Origin: an uncultured Lachnospiraceae bacterium
Lineage (GTDB): Bacteria > Bacillota > Clostridia > Lachnospirales > Lachnospiraceae
NCBI GenBank assembly: GCA_947565305.1
Contig: CANOFO010000004.1
Span: 1-62,584 of the forward strand
Length of the DNA: 62,584 bases
Reading direction: 5' to 3'
Under the pieces are notes generated by a model that worked only from the letters and a program-made list of their open reading frames with translations, searched no databases and was not told where the DNA came from. Position 1 is the first letter of the stretch. Every line of letters starts with the position of its first letter. The position numbers and the translations under genes are program-made. Positions 33,791 to 42,666 of this stretch are shown here, in pieces.

Positions 33791-34409
33791 TTAAATTCGG
33801 ATTTAATTTCTTTTCTTCTTTCAATAATTTTGCTGTTTTTTTATCTTTTTCCTTCTTTTCCGTCTTCTCTTTGCGGAATCTGCGCCCTCTTTGCTGCGAA
33901 CGGATAGCTGCATCCAATTTACGGAAACGCTCTTCCTCCGCCTCATCCTGTTCGCGCATGAGATAATTCATCTCTTTGAGGACTTTCTCGCCAACCTGAA
34001 CGCTTACTTCCTTGCCAAGGGCTGGATTATTCTCTTCCATCGCTTGTTTGACAATAATTTTCATCATAGATTGAAATTGCTCCAGCTTTACAGTATTAGA
34101 AGCGGAATTATTGTGTTCTTTTATGGGATATGAGGGCTTCGCTTCTGGATATTCCCGGCTTACAGGCACAACCTGGTGGTCTCCCGGAATATTATGTATC
34201 ATCATCCGAATGGCTTTTAACTGATAGCCCTGCTCCTTCCATTCTTTTATCTTTTGGAATTGCGCTATATTCTCTTCTGTGTAATAGCGGTGCCCCATCT
34301 CGTTGCGGGGAATGGCAAGCTCAAGCTCTTCTTCCCAATAGCGCAGTACATGTGACTCAACATTGACAATGTTTGCCGCGTCCGAAATCATATAGCGTGC
34401 ATTTTCCAC
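33783..34409 (-). CDS. MerR-type helix-turn-helix regulator
   Basis: A 208-residue protein with an N-terminal MerR winged helix (5-70; MISDAANIVNVESHVLRYWE, GHRYYTEENIAQFQKIKEW), a middle linker and a highly charged, Lys/Glu-rich coiled C terminus (about 125-208). No effector domain is visible; the layout is closer to the RacA-like DNA-anchoring group than to a metal sensor. It starts at GTG 34409, eight bases after GGAGG. No obvious target nearby. Confidence 0.82.
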   Translation of the reverse strand: MENARYMISDAANIVNVESHVLRYWEEELELAIPRNEMGHRYYTEENIAQFQKIKEWKEQGYQLKAIRMMIHNIPGDHQVVPVSREYPEAKPSYPIKEHNNSASNTVKLEQFQSMMKIIVKQAMEENNPALGKEVSVQVGEKVLKEMNYLMREQDEAEEERFRKLDAAIRSQQRGRRFRKEKTEKKEKDKKTAKLLKEEKKLNPNLTT

Positions 34410-34582
34410 ATTTTCTACCTCCTTTTTCGGGCTTTCACGTTCTTTTCATAAACGCTTTCTCAAGCTTTCACGTCCCAATCTAAATTTCCATCCCGGAACC
34501 CGACAGCCTGTCCCTTTTTCTTACTTCTATTTTAACGATTTATGCCATAGCTTACAATCTTTTTTCATCGTGAAATAATGAC

Positions 34583-34621
34583 AAGAAAAAACAGATACTT
34601 TCCTTTTGGGAAATGTATCTG
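34583..34621 (-). terminator. dnaB terminator
   Basis: On the minus strand CAGATACATTTCC and GGAAAGTATCTG pair around CAAAA and are followed by TTTTTT. It lies about 45 bases past the dnaB stop. Confidence 0.85.
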
Positions 34622-34664
34622 CTTTGTTTTACAAAATATCAGCCAGAACGCCATAGCATTGTGA

Positions 34665-35993
34665 CTATTTCTCCATATTTACGAACTTGGTGTACTGTGG
34701 CAGCCATACCAGATTCACAGTGCCGATGGGGCCATTTCTCTGTTTGGCTATGATAATCTCTGCAATATTTTTGTCCACCGTATCCTTATTATAATAATCG
34801 TCACGGTAAATGAACATTACTACGTCCGCATCCTGCTCAATCGCCCCGGACTCCCGCAGGTCGGAAAGCATCGGCCTATGGTCAGGTCTCTGCTCTACCT
34901 GGCGGCTCAGCTGGGACAAGGCAATCACCGGCACGTTAAGTTCCCTGGCAAGCCCTTTCAGCGAACGGGAAATATCCGAAATTTCTTGCTGCCTGGAATC
35001 CGACCTGCCAGAACCGGACATCAGCTGCAGGTAGTCAATAATGACCAGCTTCAAATCATGTTCCAGCTTATATTTGCGGCACTTGGAACGCAGTTCCGAG
35101 ATAGAAATACCTGGCGTATCGTCAATAATCAACTTAGATTTGCCAATTGTCCCGGCCCCTTCAATCAGCTTTTCCCAATCAGAATCCGCCAGATTTCCAG
35201 AACGCAGAAGCTGTGCATCCACCCGCGCTTCCAAGGCAAAGAGACGGTTTACCAACTGCTCCTTGGACATCTCCAGGCTAAAGATTGCTGTGGCGAGGTT
35301 ATTGTGGAAAGCCACATACTGCGCAATATTGAGCACAAACGCCGTCTTACCCATAGAAGGGCGCGCTGCCACCAGAACAAGGTCTGACGGCTGCAGCCCG
35401 GATGTGCGGTAGTCAAGGTCCACAAAGCCAGTGGCAATTCCGGTAACATTCCCCTTTTTCTTGGAAGCAAGTTCAATCTTCTCCAGGGCGTTAATTACAA
35501 TCTGTTTAATGGGCACAAAATCTTCGCCGCCGCGGTTCTGTAGGAGATTAAAAATCTGCTTCTCCGTGTCCGCCATAATATCTTCTACGCTGTCCCTGTC
35601 CAGATAGCACTGATTGGCAATGTCCTCATTGACCTTTATCAGCCTGCGCAGCATAGCTTTTTCCTTCACGATGTTGGCATAATATTTGATATTGGCAGAA
35701 GTCGGTACGGATGTCACAAGTTCTCCCACAAATTCCATGCTGCTCAGTTCGGCAGGAACATCCTTCTCTCGCAGACGGTTCTGCAGTGTAACCACATCCA
35801 CTGGCTTCTCTTCATTAAAAAGTTCCACCATTGCCTCAAACAACACGCCATACTGCTGATGATAAAAGTCCTCTCGGATTAAAAGCTCCGAAGCCACAAT
35901 GATTGCTTCCCTGTCCATAATCATGGACCCAACAACTGATTGTTCCGCTTCCAGATTATTCGGCATTATCCGTTTAATCAGGGCTTCTTCCAT
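34665..35993 (-). CDS. dnaB: Replicative DNA helicase DnaB
   Basis: A 442-residue hexameric helicase. The N-terminal domain (about 8-110; NNLEAEQSVVGSMIMD) binds primase, and the RecA-like domain carries Walker A ARPSMGKTAF, Walker B LVIIDYLQLM and the conserved LSQLSRQVEQR and FIYRDDYY segments. Typical length and no intein. AAGGAGG precedes the ATG. Last gene of gdpP-rplI-dnaB, a conserved Firmicutes cluster. Confidence 0.98.
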   Translation of the reverse strand: MEEALIKRIMPNNLEAEQSVVGSMIMDREAIIVASELLIREDFYHQQYGVLFEAMVELFNEEKPVDVVTLQNRLREKDVPAELSSMEFVGELVTSVPTSANIKYYANIVKEKAMLRRLIKVNEDIANQCYLDRDSVEDIMADTEKQIFNLLQNRGGEDFVPIKQIVINALEKIELASKKKGNVTGIATGFVDLDYRTSGLQPSDLVLVAARPSMGKTAFVLNIAQYVAFHNNLATAIFSLEMSKEQLVNRLFALEARVDAQLLRSGNLADSDWEKLIEGAGTIGKSKLIIDDTPGISISELRSKCRKYKLEHDLKLVIIDYLQLMSGSGRSDSRQQEISDISRSLKGLARELNVPVIALSQLSRQVEQRPDHRPMLSDLRESGAIEQDADVVMFIYRDDYYNKDTVDKNIAEIIIAKQRNGPIGTVNLVWLPQYTKFVNMEK

Positions 35994-36003
35994 ATGTGCC
36001 TCC

Positions 36004-36453
36004 TTATTCCTCTGCCACCTTAACTTTCAAAGTGCCTGTCACCTTGGGATGGAATTTAATTTTAATCTCATGTACGCCGAGTGTTTTCAAGCCTCCGTCT
36101 GGCAGCTGCATTTTCTTCTTGTCTAATTCCATGTCAATCTGCTCTTTCGCCGCTGTTGCAATCTCCTTGGCAGAGATTGAGCCGAAGGTTTTGCCGCCCT
36201 CGCCGGTCTTTAAGGTTACAACCACTTCCTTGCTGCCGACTTCTTCGGCAAGCGCCTTAGCATGGTCCAGATTCTCCTGCGCCACTTTTTCTTCATGGCG
36301 CTTCTTTAATTTGAGGTCATTCATATTCTTATTGTTTGCTTCCACGCCCAGTTTCTTAGGCAGAATCATATTCCTCGCGTAACCGTCGCTGACGTTTACA
36401 ATATCTCCTTCTTTCCCTAAAGATTTCACATCCTGTAATAAAATTACTTTCAT
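36004..36453 (-). CDS. rplI: 50S ribosomal protein L9
   Basis: A 149-residue L9: N-terminal rRNA-binding domain (MKVILLQDVKSLGKEGDIVN, GYARNMILPKKLG), long connecting helix and C-terminal domain (GKTFGSISAKEIA). The ATG overlaps the gdpP stop (ATGA), and dnaB starts ten bases past its end. Confidence 0.98.
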   Translation of the reverse strand: MKVILLQDVKSLGKEGDIVNVSDGYARNMILPKKLGVEANNKNMNDLKLKKRHEEKVAQENLDHAKALAEEVGSKEVVVTLKTGEGGKTFGSISAKEIATAAKEQIDMELDKKKMQLPDGGLKTLGVHEIKIKFHPKVTGTLKVKVAEE

Positions 36454-38531
36454 ACGTCTAAATCTCCTTCCTCTAACATCAAATCCAACGTGTCCTGGAT
36501 TTTCCTCTTTGCTTCATATACGCTGCAGTCCTTAAGCTGCGCGCCGGCCACATTCAGATGGCCGCCGCCGCCCATACGTTCCATAATCAGCTGCACATTA
36601 ATCTCATCTATCGAGCGTGAACTGATATATATTTTATCATTGTACTCCGTGAGCACAAATGAAGCCTTGATTCCAACGATGTTCAGCAACTCATTTGCCG
36701 CCTGCGCGCCGGCAATCGTGGGGCTTTCCACCCGCGGGTCTGCCGGGCAGATAGAAATCGCAAAAGCACCCTTATAGACCTCAGCATGGCGAACCGCCTC
36801 CGCGCGCGCCTTATACGCTGCCATATCATCCCGCAGCAGTTTACGCACTCTGGTAACCTCCGCACCGCAGCGCCTCAAATATGCCGCCGCCTCGAAAGTA
36901 CGGACGCCGGTCTTTGTCATAAAGTTATTGGTATCAATCAAAATACCGGCATAAATACTGTCTGCCTCATTGGGCTTCAGATGGATATTCTCATTGAAAT
37001 ACTGCAGCATTTCCGCCACCATTTCACAGGTAGAGGAAGCATATGTCTCAATATAAGAAAGTACGGCATTTTCAATCACATCGCTGCTCTGCCTGTGATG
37101 GTCAAAGACAACGATATTCTTAGATTGACGCAAGATTTCCGGGCATTCCGTGTAATTCGGTCGGTTTGTGTCCACCACAACCAAAACGCTGCTGCTTTTG
37201 ACCATCTCAACCGCCCGCTCACTGCGGATAAACATATCTTCCGGGTATCCTTTCTCCTCGCTGAAGCACTCTTTCATCGGGCGCAGGGAAGACGTAACTT
37301 CATTTAAAACGATATGGGCTTCCTTTCCCATTACCTGCGCTGCGCAGTATATGCCGATAGCTGCCCCGAAAGCATCCATATCGCTGATGCTGTGCCCCAT
37401 AATGAACACCTGCTCACGGCTGGCAAAAAGTTCACGCAAGGCGTGGGCCTTGACCCTCGCCTTAACCCTGGTCATCTTCTCCACCTGCCTGGTCTTGCCG
37501 CCGAAATAAGTAATGTTCTCGCCCTCTTTTATGACCACCTGGTCGCCGCCTCTGCCTAATGCAAGGTCAATCGCCATGCGGGAGAACTCATATTTCTGGT
37601 TATAATTGGTGTTGCTGACGCCAACGCCGATACTCAGCGTCACCGCCATCTCATTTCCTACCTTGATAGTCTTGACTGCTTCCAGAATACTGAATTTATC
37701 CTTAATTAAATCCTCTAAATATTTGTGCCGGAATACGACAAAATATTTATCCTTCTCAAGCTTCTTGATGATACAGTCACGCTCAGAAAAATACTTACTG
37801 ACCTTACGGTCCACCAATGCCACTAACAAAGAACGCTTGACCTCTTCAATGCTCTCCAACGCCTCTTCATAGTTGTCAATGTATACCAGCGCAGACACCA
37901 GCTGCTGTTCCCTATTTTCCTGAATATGGCGGTTCAGTTCGGTCTCATCAAACAGATAAAGGGATGTCAGATACTGATCCTTTGTCTCTGCCACAGACAA
38001 ATCCTCTGCCACGTTTTCTGTACCCTCTGTTTCCTCTGCACCCTCCACATTAAAGTAAAGCCTGCTGACACTTGCCCGGTAAATCCTGCCCTTCCACTCA
38101 ATACGGATATTCTGCTCCTTTTCCTCCTTCTCCAGAAGTTCCCTGGTGACAGAGGGAAAGATACTGGCGATAGATTTATGGTATCTCTTATCTTTCTCTG
38201 TAATCCGGGCAAACGCCTCATTCATCCACAGAATCTTGCTGTTGTCTTCAATCAGCGCATAGGGAATCTCAAATTTATCTAAAAGTTTCTTCTGCACCGT
38301 TCCATACTGCGTTGCAAAATTGACCACTTCCTTGCGAATCCGCGAGCGGTACATAATATAAATCCCCAACATCGCCACGAAATAAACCGCCGCAAATATG
38401 GAAACACAGATTCCCGCTTTCTTGTCGATGGAATACAAGGGTATATTTAACAAAATAATCGGAACCGTCAATAACAATGGCAAGCTCATATAATTTTTCA
38501 AGGGTCCCTTAAATGATTCTCTTTTTTTCAT
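36450..38531 (-). CDS. gdpP: Cyclic-di-AMP phosphodiesterase GdpP
   Basis: A 693-residue membrane enzyme degrading c-di-AMP. Layout: two helices (about 15-35 and 40-61), a PAS-like domain (about 75-165) with an acidic insertion near 168-195, a degenerate GGDEF domain (about 205-340), then DHH (GHSISDMDAFG, VVVDTNRPN, FDHHRQSSD) and DHHA1 (GGGGHLNVAGAQ). It is slightly longer than usual because of the PAS insertion. Couples to rplI by an ATGA overlap. A promoter and long structured leader lie upstream. Confidence 0.96.
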   Translation of the reverse strand: MKKRESFKGPLKNYMSLPLLLTVPIILLNIPLYSIDKKAGICVSIFAAVYFVAMLGIYIMYRSRIRKEVVNFATQYGTVQKKLLDKFEIPYALIEDNSKILWMNEAFARITEKDKRYHKSIASIFPSVTRELLEKEEKEQNIRIEWKGRIYRASVSRLYFNVEGAEETEGTENVAEDLSVAETKDQYLTSLYLFDETELNRHIQENREQQLVSALVYIDNYEEALESIEEVKRSLLVALVDRKVSKYFSERDCIIKKLEKDKYFVVFRHKYLEDLIKDKFSILEAVKTIKVGNEMAVTLSIGVGVSNTNYNQKYEFSRMAIDLALGRGGDQVVIKEGENITYFGGKTRQVEKMTRVKARVKAHALRELFASREQVFIMGHSISDMDAFGAAIGIYCAAQVMGKEAHIVLNEVTSSLRPMKECFSEEKGYPEDMFIRSERAVEMVKSSSVLVVVDTNRPNYTECPEILRQSKNIVVFDHHRQSSDVIENAVLSYIETYASSTCEMVAEMLQYFNENIHLKPNEADSIYAGILIDTNNFMTKTGVRTFEAAAYLRRCGAEVTRVRKLLRDDMAAYKARAEAVRHAEVYKGAFAISICPADPRVESPTIAGAQAANELLNIVGIKASFVLTEYNDKIYISSRSIDEINVQLIMERMGGGGHLNVAGAQLKDCSVYEAKRKIQDTLDLMLEEGDLDV

Positions 38532-38714
38532 ATTCCTATCTTTGGCTCCTTATCGTTTTGATAGATACTCCTGTACAATCAGCATGGGCTTTTGCCGCAG
38601 CAACTAACAATATCACATAAAAAATAGGCATTATCAAGATCAAATATTTGATCTGACTTTACCTGCCCATATTTATTGCCTAATCCACGATGCAGCTCGG
38701 CGCCAAAATTTCTT
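38532..38714 (-). promoter_or_regulatory. Structured 5' leader of gdpP
   Basis: About 180 bases separate the predicted start point from the gdpP ATG. The leader contains a long hairpin with TTAGGCA/TGCCTA at the base (38625-38682) and an 18-base palindrome, AGATCAAATATTTGATCT (38637-38654), at its tip, plus a smaller GGCAAAAGCC hairpin. No known riboswitch was recognised; it does not match my recollection of the ydaO c-di-AMP motif. Confidence 0.45.
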
Positions 38715-38720
38715 CCAATT

Positions 38721-38750
38721 ATTATACCATACCCCAACATCACATTTCAA
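38721..38750 (-). promoter_or_regulatory. Promoter of gdpP-rplI-dnaB
   Basis: On the minus strand TTGAAA (38750-38745) and TATAAT (38726-38721), spacer 18, with an extended -10 (TGG before TATAAT). Confidence 0.7.
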
Positions 38751-38825
38751 TCACAACATACAGTGTTTTTTCTTGAAAATTGCACAAATTTAACAAAATT
38801 TATGAATTTTTCTTTACTATTTCTA

Positions 38826-38831
38826 TATAAT
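38826..38831 (+). promoter_or_regulatory. -10 box of the YAASG-protein gene
   Basis: TATAAT lies 60 bases before the ATG at 38891 in an AT-rich stretch. No good -35 is seen at 17 bases (TGAATT). Confidence 0.4.
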
Positions 38832-38890
38832 ATGATATGGTAACGGTAGAACAATATCTATAAAGCTACTTTTTTGAAGGGAGGCCTATC

Positions 38891-39340
38891 ATGAAAGGTT
38901 ATGAAAAACCGATGGTAATGGTTAACGATGGTTTAAGTGAAGGCGTGTATGCAGCCAGTGGCGCAACAGAAGCTGCTGACTGCTGGACTGTAGACCCGGT
39001 ATCCGTACAGGATTGGAATGGTTCACACCACGTATTTGAGATTCGCTGCGTACACTCAACTGCAGTGGAGCATATTTCATCTGCTTCTACAGTTACCCTT
39101 ACTTTCAGCAATGCCCTGACAGATGCATACTCGGAATTCCCTTGCAGTTTCAGCGGCACTGACGTTACCGTTACGCGTGAGTTACACGCGAATGCTTACA
39201 AATCGGGCGACACCATGACATACAAAGTATGGGTGAAAGCTGCCGATGAAGCAACCACCAAGTCTATTGCCTGCATCGGTTCTACAATCTCATGTACAAA
39301 GACAGTCAATGTACAGGGTGGCGGGGCAGACGGCAACTAA
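38891..39340 (+). CDS. Leader-bearing small protein, candidate RiPP-like or secreted precursor
   Basis: A 149-residue protein with no hydrophobic signal peptide. Residues 1-24 look like a recognition leader (MKGYEKPMVMVNDGLSEG, then VYAASG), followed by a beta-rich, Thr/Ser-rich domain with five cysteines (31, 53, 85, 128, 135) and a Gly-rich end. I recall the same leader style on small proteins of gut Firmicutes, but I cannot name a family. The next gene on the strand is an ABC exporter; an NTP_transf_5 gene follows tail to tail. GGGAGG precedes the ATG. Cleavage near AASG is inference. Confidence 0.6.
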   Translation: MKGYEKPMVMVNDGLSEGVYAASGATEAADCWTVDPVSVQDWNGSHHVFEIRCVHSTAVEHISSASTVTLTFSNALTDAYSEFPCSFSGTDVTVTRELHANAYKSGDTMTYKVWVKAADEATTKSIACIGSTISCTKTVNVQGGGADGN

Positions 39341-39361
39341 ATCGGAATGACATCATGATTA

Positions 39362-39396
39362 TTAAGGAAACACTGATTAAATCAGTGTTTCCTTAA
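39362..39396. repeat. Near-perfect 35-bp palindrome
   Basis: TTAAGGAAACACTGATT, one A, then the exact complement. It follows the precursor gene by 21 bases and may attenuate or stabilise its transcript. Confidence 0.7.
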
Positions 39397-39436
39397 AAAC
39401 TCCGTTGGATGCGCACGGATTTACAAGAGAGTTTTG

Positions 39437-39490
39437 CTGCTTCGCAGCACAAATCCGGCGCGGGAAACGCTTAAATCAGCGTTTCCCTAG
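39437..39490. repeat. Dispersed hairpin repeat, copy 2
   Basis: Matches 6428-6480 over about 53 bases with a handful of differences; arms GGGAAACGC and GCGTTTCCC surround TTAAATCA. Confidence 0.65.
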
Positions 39491-39504
39491 TTATGAATTA
39501 TAGG

Positions 39505-39538
39505 CAGCGCCGCTTGTTTCAAGCGGTGCTGTTTTTTT
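39505..39538 (+). terminator. Rho-independent terminator before the ABC exporter
   Basis: CAGCGCCGCTTG (39505-39516) and CAAGCGGTGCTG (39520-39531), then seven T. It would stop most precursor transcripts before the exporter gene, giving high precursor and low exporter expression. Confidence 0.85.
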
Positions 39539-39578
39539 CTATAAATATGCGCATTCGTGCAAGAAAGGACGCTTTTCC

Positions 39579-41339
39579 ATGAAGAAGAAAGTCAAATTCC
39601 TCATAGGGCGCATCAAAGCCGGGCGTCTTGGGGAAATGTGGAAACAGACGCTTTGGATTTACCAGTATGCAAGGCATTACTGGCTGACAATGATTTTTTA
39701 CACTTTACTTGGCATGGTAGGGACTGTCATTGCCCTGCTGACCAGCCTGGTTTCCAAAGATTTGGTCGATATCATTACAGGCCATCAGACCGGAGAAATT
39801 GTCAAAACTTTTTCTATGATGATTGGGCTGAACGTCGGTACGACGTTCCTAAACCAGATTTCTGAATATGCTTCCACCTATCTGAGCCTGAAAGTAGATT
39901 CGGAAATCAAGGCGGACATCTTCTCAAAAATTCTGGTCACAGACTGGGAATCCTTAACTACCTACCATACCGGCGACCTTTTGACGCGCTGGGGTTCAGA
40001 CGCCTCCGCCATCTCAAATGGCATCCTGAACTTTATACCGAATGCAATTATTTATATCTTCCGTTTTGTTAGCGCCTTTGCCATGGTCATATACTACGAC
40101 CCTTCGTTTGCTGTGTTTGCCTTTCTGGGGATGCCTGTCAGCCTGCTGCTCTCGAAGACATTGTTAAACCGCATGGTCAACAATAACAAGAGGAGCGCCG
40201 CTATGGGTGCGAAAATGTCCGGTTTTAACCAGGAGACATTTTCCAATATTCAGACTATCAAGGCGTTTGATTTAATTCGCCTGTATATTGCGCGCCTAAA
40301 ACAGCTGCAGAAAGAATACATCGCCATGAGACTGGATTTTCAGAAAATGTCCATGGGGACATCGCTGCTTTTGTCCACAGTCGCGCTGCTGGTCTCCTAC
40401 GCCTCCTATGGCTGGGGAATTTACCGCGTCTTTTCCAATGCCATCAGCTATGGTACGATGACGATGTTTTTAAGCCTTTCCGGCACGCTGACCGGTACGC
40501 TGCACAATCTGACTTCCCTCGTCCCCACGATTATCGCCCTTACGACCTCAGCAGGGCGTCTGATGGACATCATTGAAATGCCGCGGGAAGATTACAGCCA
40601 AAACGATGCTGTAGAAACATTTTTTCAAGCACATAAAAGCAATGGCATCAGCCTTCATGTCAAAGACCTCGATTATGCATATAATAACGGTACCCAGGTC
40701 TTTCAAGGCGCTTCCTTAGAAGCACATCCGCACGAGGTAGTTGCGCTGGTAGGACCATCCGGTGAAGGGAAAACAACCATGATACGCCTGATTTTGTCGC
40801 TGATGCGCTCCCAGAACGGAACTGCTGAACTCTGCGAAGGAACTGACACGATTCCCTTAACCCCCGCTACACGCAAATTATTTTCCTATGTTCCCCAGGG
40901 CAATACCATGTTCTCTGGTACGATTGCTGAGAATATGCGCAATGTCAAACCAGAAGCCACAGATGACGAAATCATCAATGCCTTAAAGCTGTCCTGTGCC
41001 TGGGATTTCGTTGAAAAACTCCCGGATAAAATACACAGCAGCATCAAGGAACGCGGCGGCGGCTTCTCAGAAGGACAGGCACAGAGGCTTTCCATTGCCC
41101 GGGCGCTGCTGCGCCGTTCGCCAATCCTGCTATTGGATGAGGCAACCTCCGCCCTGGATGTGGCAACAGAACGCAAGGTCCTCAAAAACATTATGGCAGA
41201 CGAATACCCACGCACCTGTATCGTGACAACGCACCGCCCCTCCGTGCTCAATATCTGTAAACGGGTCTATGCCATCCGTGACAAGAAATGTGTCATTTTG
41301 AATGAAGAAGAGATAGATGAGATGGTGAGAGGATTCTAA
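39579..41339 (+). CDS. ABC exporter, fused membrane and ATPase domains
   Basis: A 586-residue exporter: six membrane helices (about 35-310), then an ATPase domain with Walker A GPSGEGKTT, a degenerate signature FSEGQAQR in place of LSGGQ, Walker B ILLLDEAT and H-loop TTHR. No C39 peptidase domain is present, so leader removal, if any, needs another protease. AAGGA precedes the ATG. Immediately downstream of the leader-bearing gene and its terminator; its stop codon abuts the stop of the convergent nucleotidyltransferase gene with no base between. Confidence 0.93.
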   Translation: MKKKVKFLIGRIKAGRLGEMWKQTLWIYQYARHYWLTMIFYTLLGMVGTVIALLTSLVSKDLVDIITGHQTGEIVKTFSMMIGLNVGTTFLNQISEYASTYLSLKVDSEIKADIFSKILVTDWESLTTYHTGDLLTRWGSDASAISNGILNFIPNAIIYIFRFVSAFAMVIYYDPSFAVFAFLGMPVSLLLSKTLLNRMVNNNKRSAAMGAKMSGFNQETFSNIQTIKAFDLIRLYIARLKQLQKEYIAMRLDFQKMSMGTSLLLSTVALLVSYASYGWGIYRVFSNAISYGTMTMFLSLSGTLTGTLHNLTSLVPTIIALTTSAGRLMDIIEMPREDYSQNDAVETFFQAHKSNGISLHVKDLDYAYNNGTQVFQGASLEAHPHEVVALVGPSGEGKTTMIRLILSLMRSQNGTAELCEGTDTIPLTPATRKLFSYVPQGNTMFSGTIAENMRNVKPEATDDEIINALKLSCAWDFVEKLPDKIHSSIKERGGGFSEGQAQRLSIARALLRRSPILLLDEATSALDVATERKVLKNIMADEYPRTCIVTTHRPSVLNICKRVYAIRDKKCVILNEEEIDEMVRGF

Positions 41340-42602
41340 CTAAAACAGCTTCATCCTATCAATCAGCCTGCTCCGCCTCCCAGCCTCTTTTAAGATATCC
41401 CGCCCCCGCACTTTGCGGACGGTGCGGTTATTGTAGAGGAAACGCGCAAGGGTCAATGCCCACAGCAAGGGCCAAAACAAAAATACCTTCCCTGCATGTG
41501 GGTAATTGAGATGCATCTGGTGATGAAACTCTCGTGCATAGGCGGTAATCCCCGTACCCCGCATAGCGACCATCCGCTGCTGCGTTTCATGCCCGAACTC
41601 CCCGGCAGCAAAGACCTCCTCCATGAAATCCTCGGTCAACTTATTTAAATCATAGCCCTGCCATGAAAATACCCCGCGTTCCACGGATGCTGCCAACTTA
41701 GATTCTTTATGCTCTTTTATCCCTCCCAGCAGGAACTTCACATTTTCTCTCTTAAGCCCCAGATACTTCACACATGCTTCGGTAAGCACAATGACAAATC
41801 CTTCCGTTTTGCTTTCCCTGACAAGACGCCGAAACGTCTCCTTCTCATCCTCCTCCACCTTACGGTTCCAAAAAACCGTCCAGTCACAGAGGAATTTGAG
41901 GCCAAAGCCCGCCCGCAGGAAATGCTGCAGCATATGGATGACCAGATAAAATGCATGGTATGCATCTGTGGGCTGGTAAAACGTAACGCCCCAGGACTCA
42001 TTGACCACTACATGCTCCTCATACGATGGAAGCAATTGCTCCAGGTACAGGTTCATCCTTTTGCTCTCAAACGGCTCCGCCAGAATTCTATGAATTTCGA
42101 CAGAAATACCTTCCGCATTTTTCAATTCTATATGATGCAGTGCAAACTGCTCCCCACACTCTGCAAATCCCTCACTTTTCAGCAACTCCACTGCCCGCCG
42201 AAACTGCCCTTCCTCAGGGATAAGGATATCCACGTCCCCGGACTTGCGCAGCTCCGGCACCGGATAGCAGGACGCCGTAGCTGCCCCCTTCAAAAGAATA
42301 GGGCAGATTCCCTCCTTCTGCAAAACCTGCGTAATATATTTCGTCAGGAACAAAAGCCGGTAATTGGAACGCGCCACGGTAGCCGCAGCATTCTGTAATT
42401 CCTGCTGAAATTCCATGGAAATCCTCTCGTCATCCTCATAGACATCAAACAGAAGCGAAAGAACTGCATGTTTCCTTGCCAACGCAAACAAGGAACGCAT
42501 GTCCTGCGTCCCGGCAGGTTTTCCTATCCGCTGCATATTCTTTTCGCCTGGATGTAATGATTGCTTTAAGGCTGCTAGCAGCAGCTTTTCCGTATTTCCC
42601 AT
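41340..42602 (-). CDS. NTP_transf_5-type nucleotidyltransferase
   Basis: About 420 residues. The fold marks are LKGAA (104-108) and SGDVDILI with the metal-binding D123 and D125, as in the uncharacterised nucleotidyltransferase family (PF14907). These proteins are found in RiPP clusters, including some Firmicutes lasso-peptide clusters beside an HPr-kinase-like enzyme, and their role is not settled. The start may be ATG 42602 (AGGAAG upstream) or ATG 42653. It is the last gene of the long minus-strand array and ends exactly where the ABC exporter ends. Confidence 0.82.
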   Translation of the reverse strand: MGNTEKLLLAALKQSLHPGEKNMQRIGKPAGTQDMRSLFALARKHAVLSLLFDVYEDDERISMEFQQELQNAAATVARSNYRLLFLTKYITQVLQKEGICPILLKGAATASCYPVPELRKSGDVDILIPEEGQFRRAVELLKSEGFAECGEQFALHHIELKNAEGISVEIHRILAEPFESKRMNLYLEQLLPSYEEHVVVNESWGVTFYQPTDAYHAFYLVIHMLQHFLRAGFGLKFLCDWTVFWNRKVEEDEKETFRRLVRESKTEGFVIVLTEACVKYLGLKRENVKFLLGGIKEHKESKLAASVERGVFSWQGYDLNKLTEDFMEEVFAAGEFGHETQQRMVAMRGTGITAYAREFHHQMHLNYPHAGKVFLFWPLLWALTLARFLYNNRTVRKVRGRDILKEAGRRSRLIDRMKLF

Positions 42603-42666
42603 CAACGCAGTTCTTCCTTTCCTGATTAATTTTCCACCATGCGTTCCATACATATCCCCACTACTG

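Noticed and set aside
36490..38282. Several long plus-strand frames opposite gdpP
   Set aside because: They mirror codon use of gdpP and have no sites or sensible sequence; shadows of the real gene.
38532..38714. ydaO-type c-di-AMP riboswitch upstream of gdpP
   Set aside because: Attractive by context, but the conserved ydaO sequence blocks are not seen; kept only as an unnamed structured leader.
38891..41339. Bacteriocin with double-glycine leader and C39 exporter
   Set aside because: No GG cleavage motif and no C39 domain on the exporter; the leader ends in YAASG instead.
38891..42602. Lasso-peptide cluster (nucleotidyltransferase, exporter, PqqD)
   Set aside because: No asparagine-synthetase-like cyclase or transglutaminase-like B2 protease is present, and the precursor is far too long.
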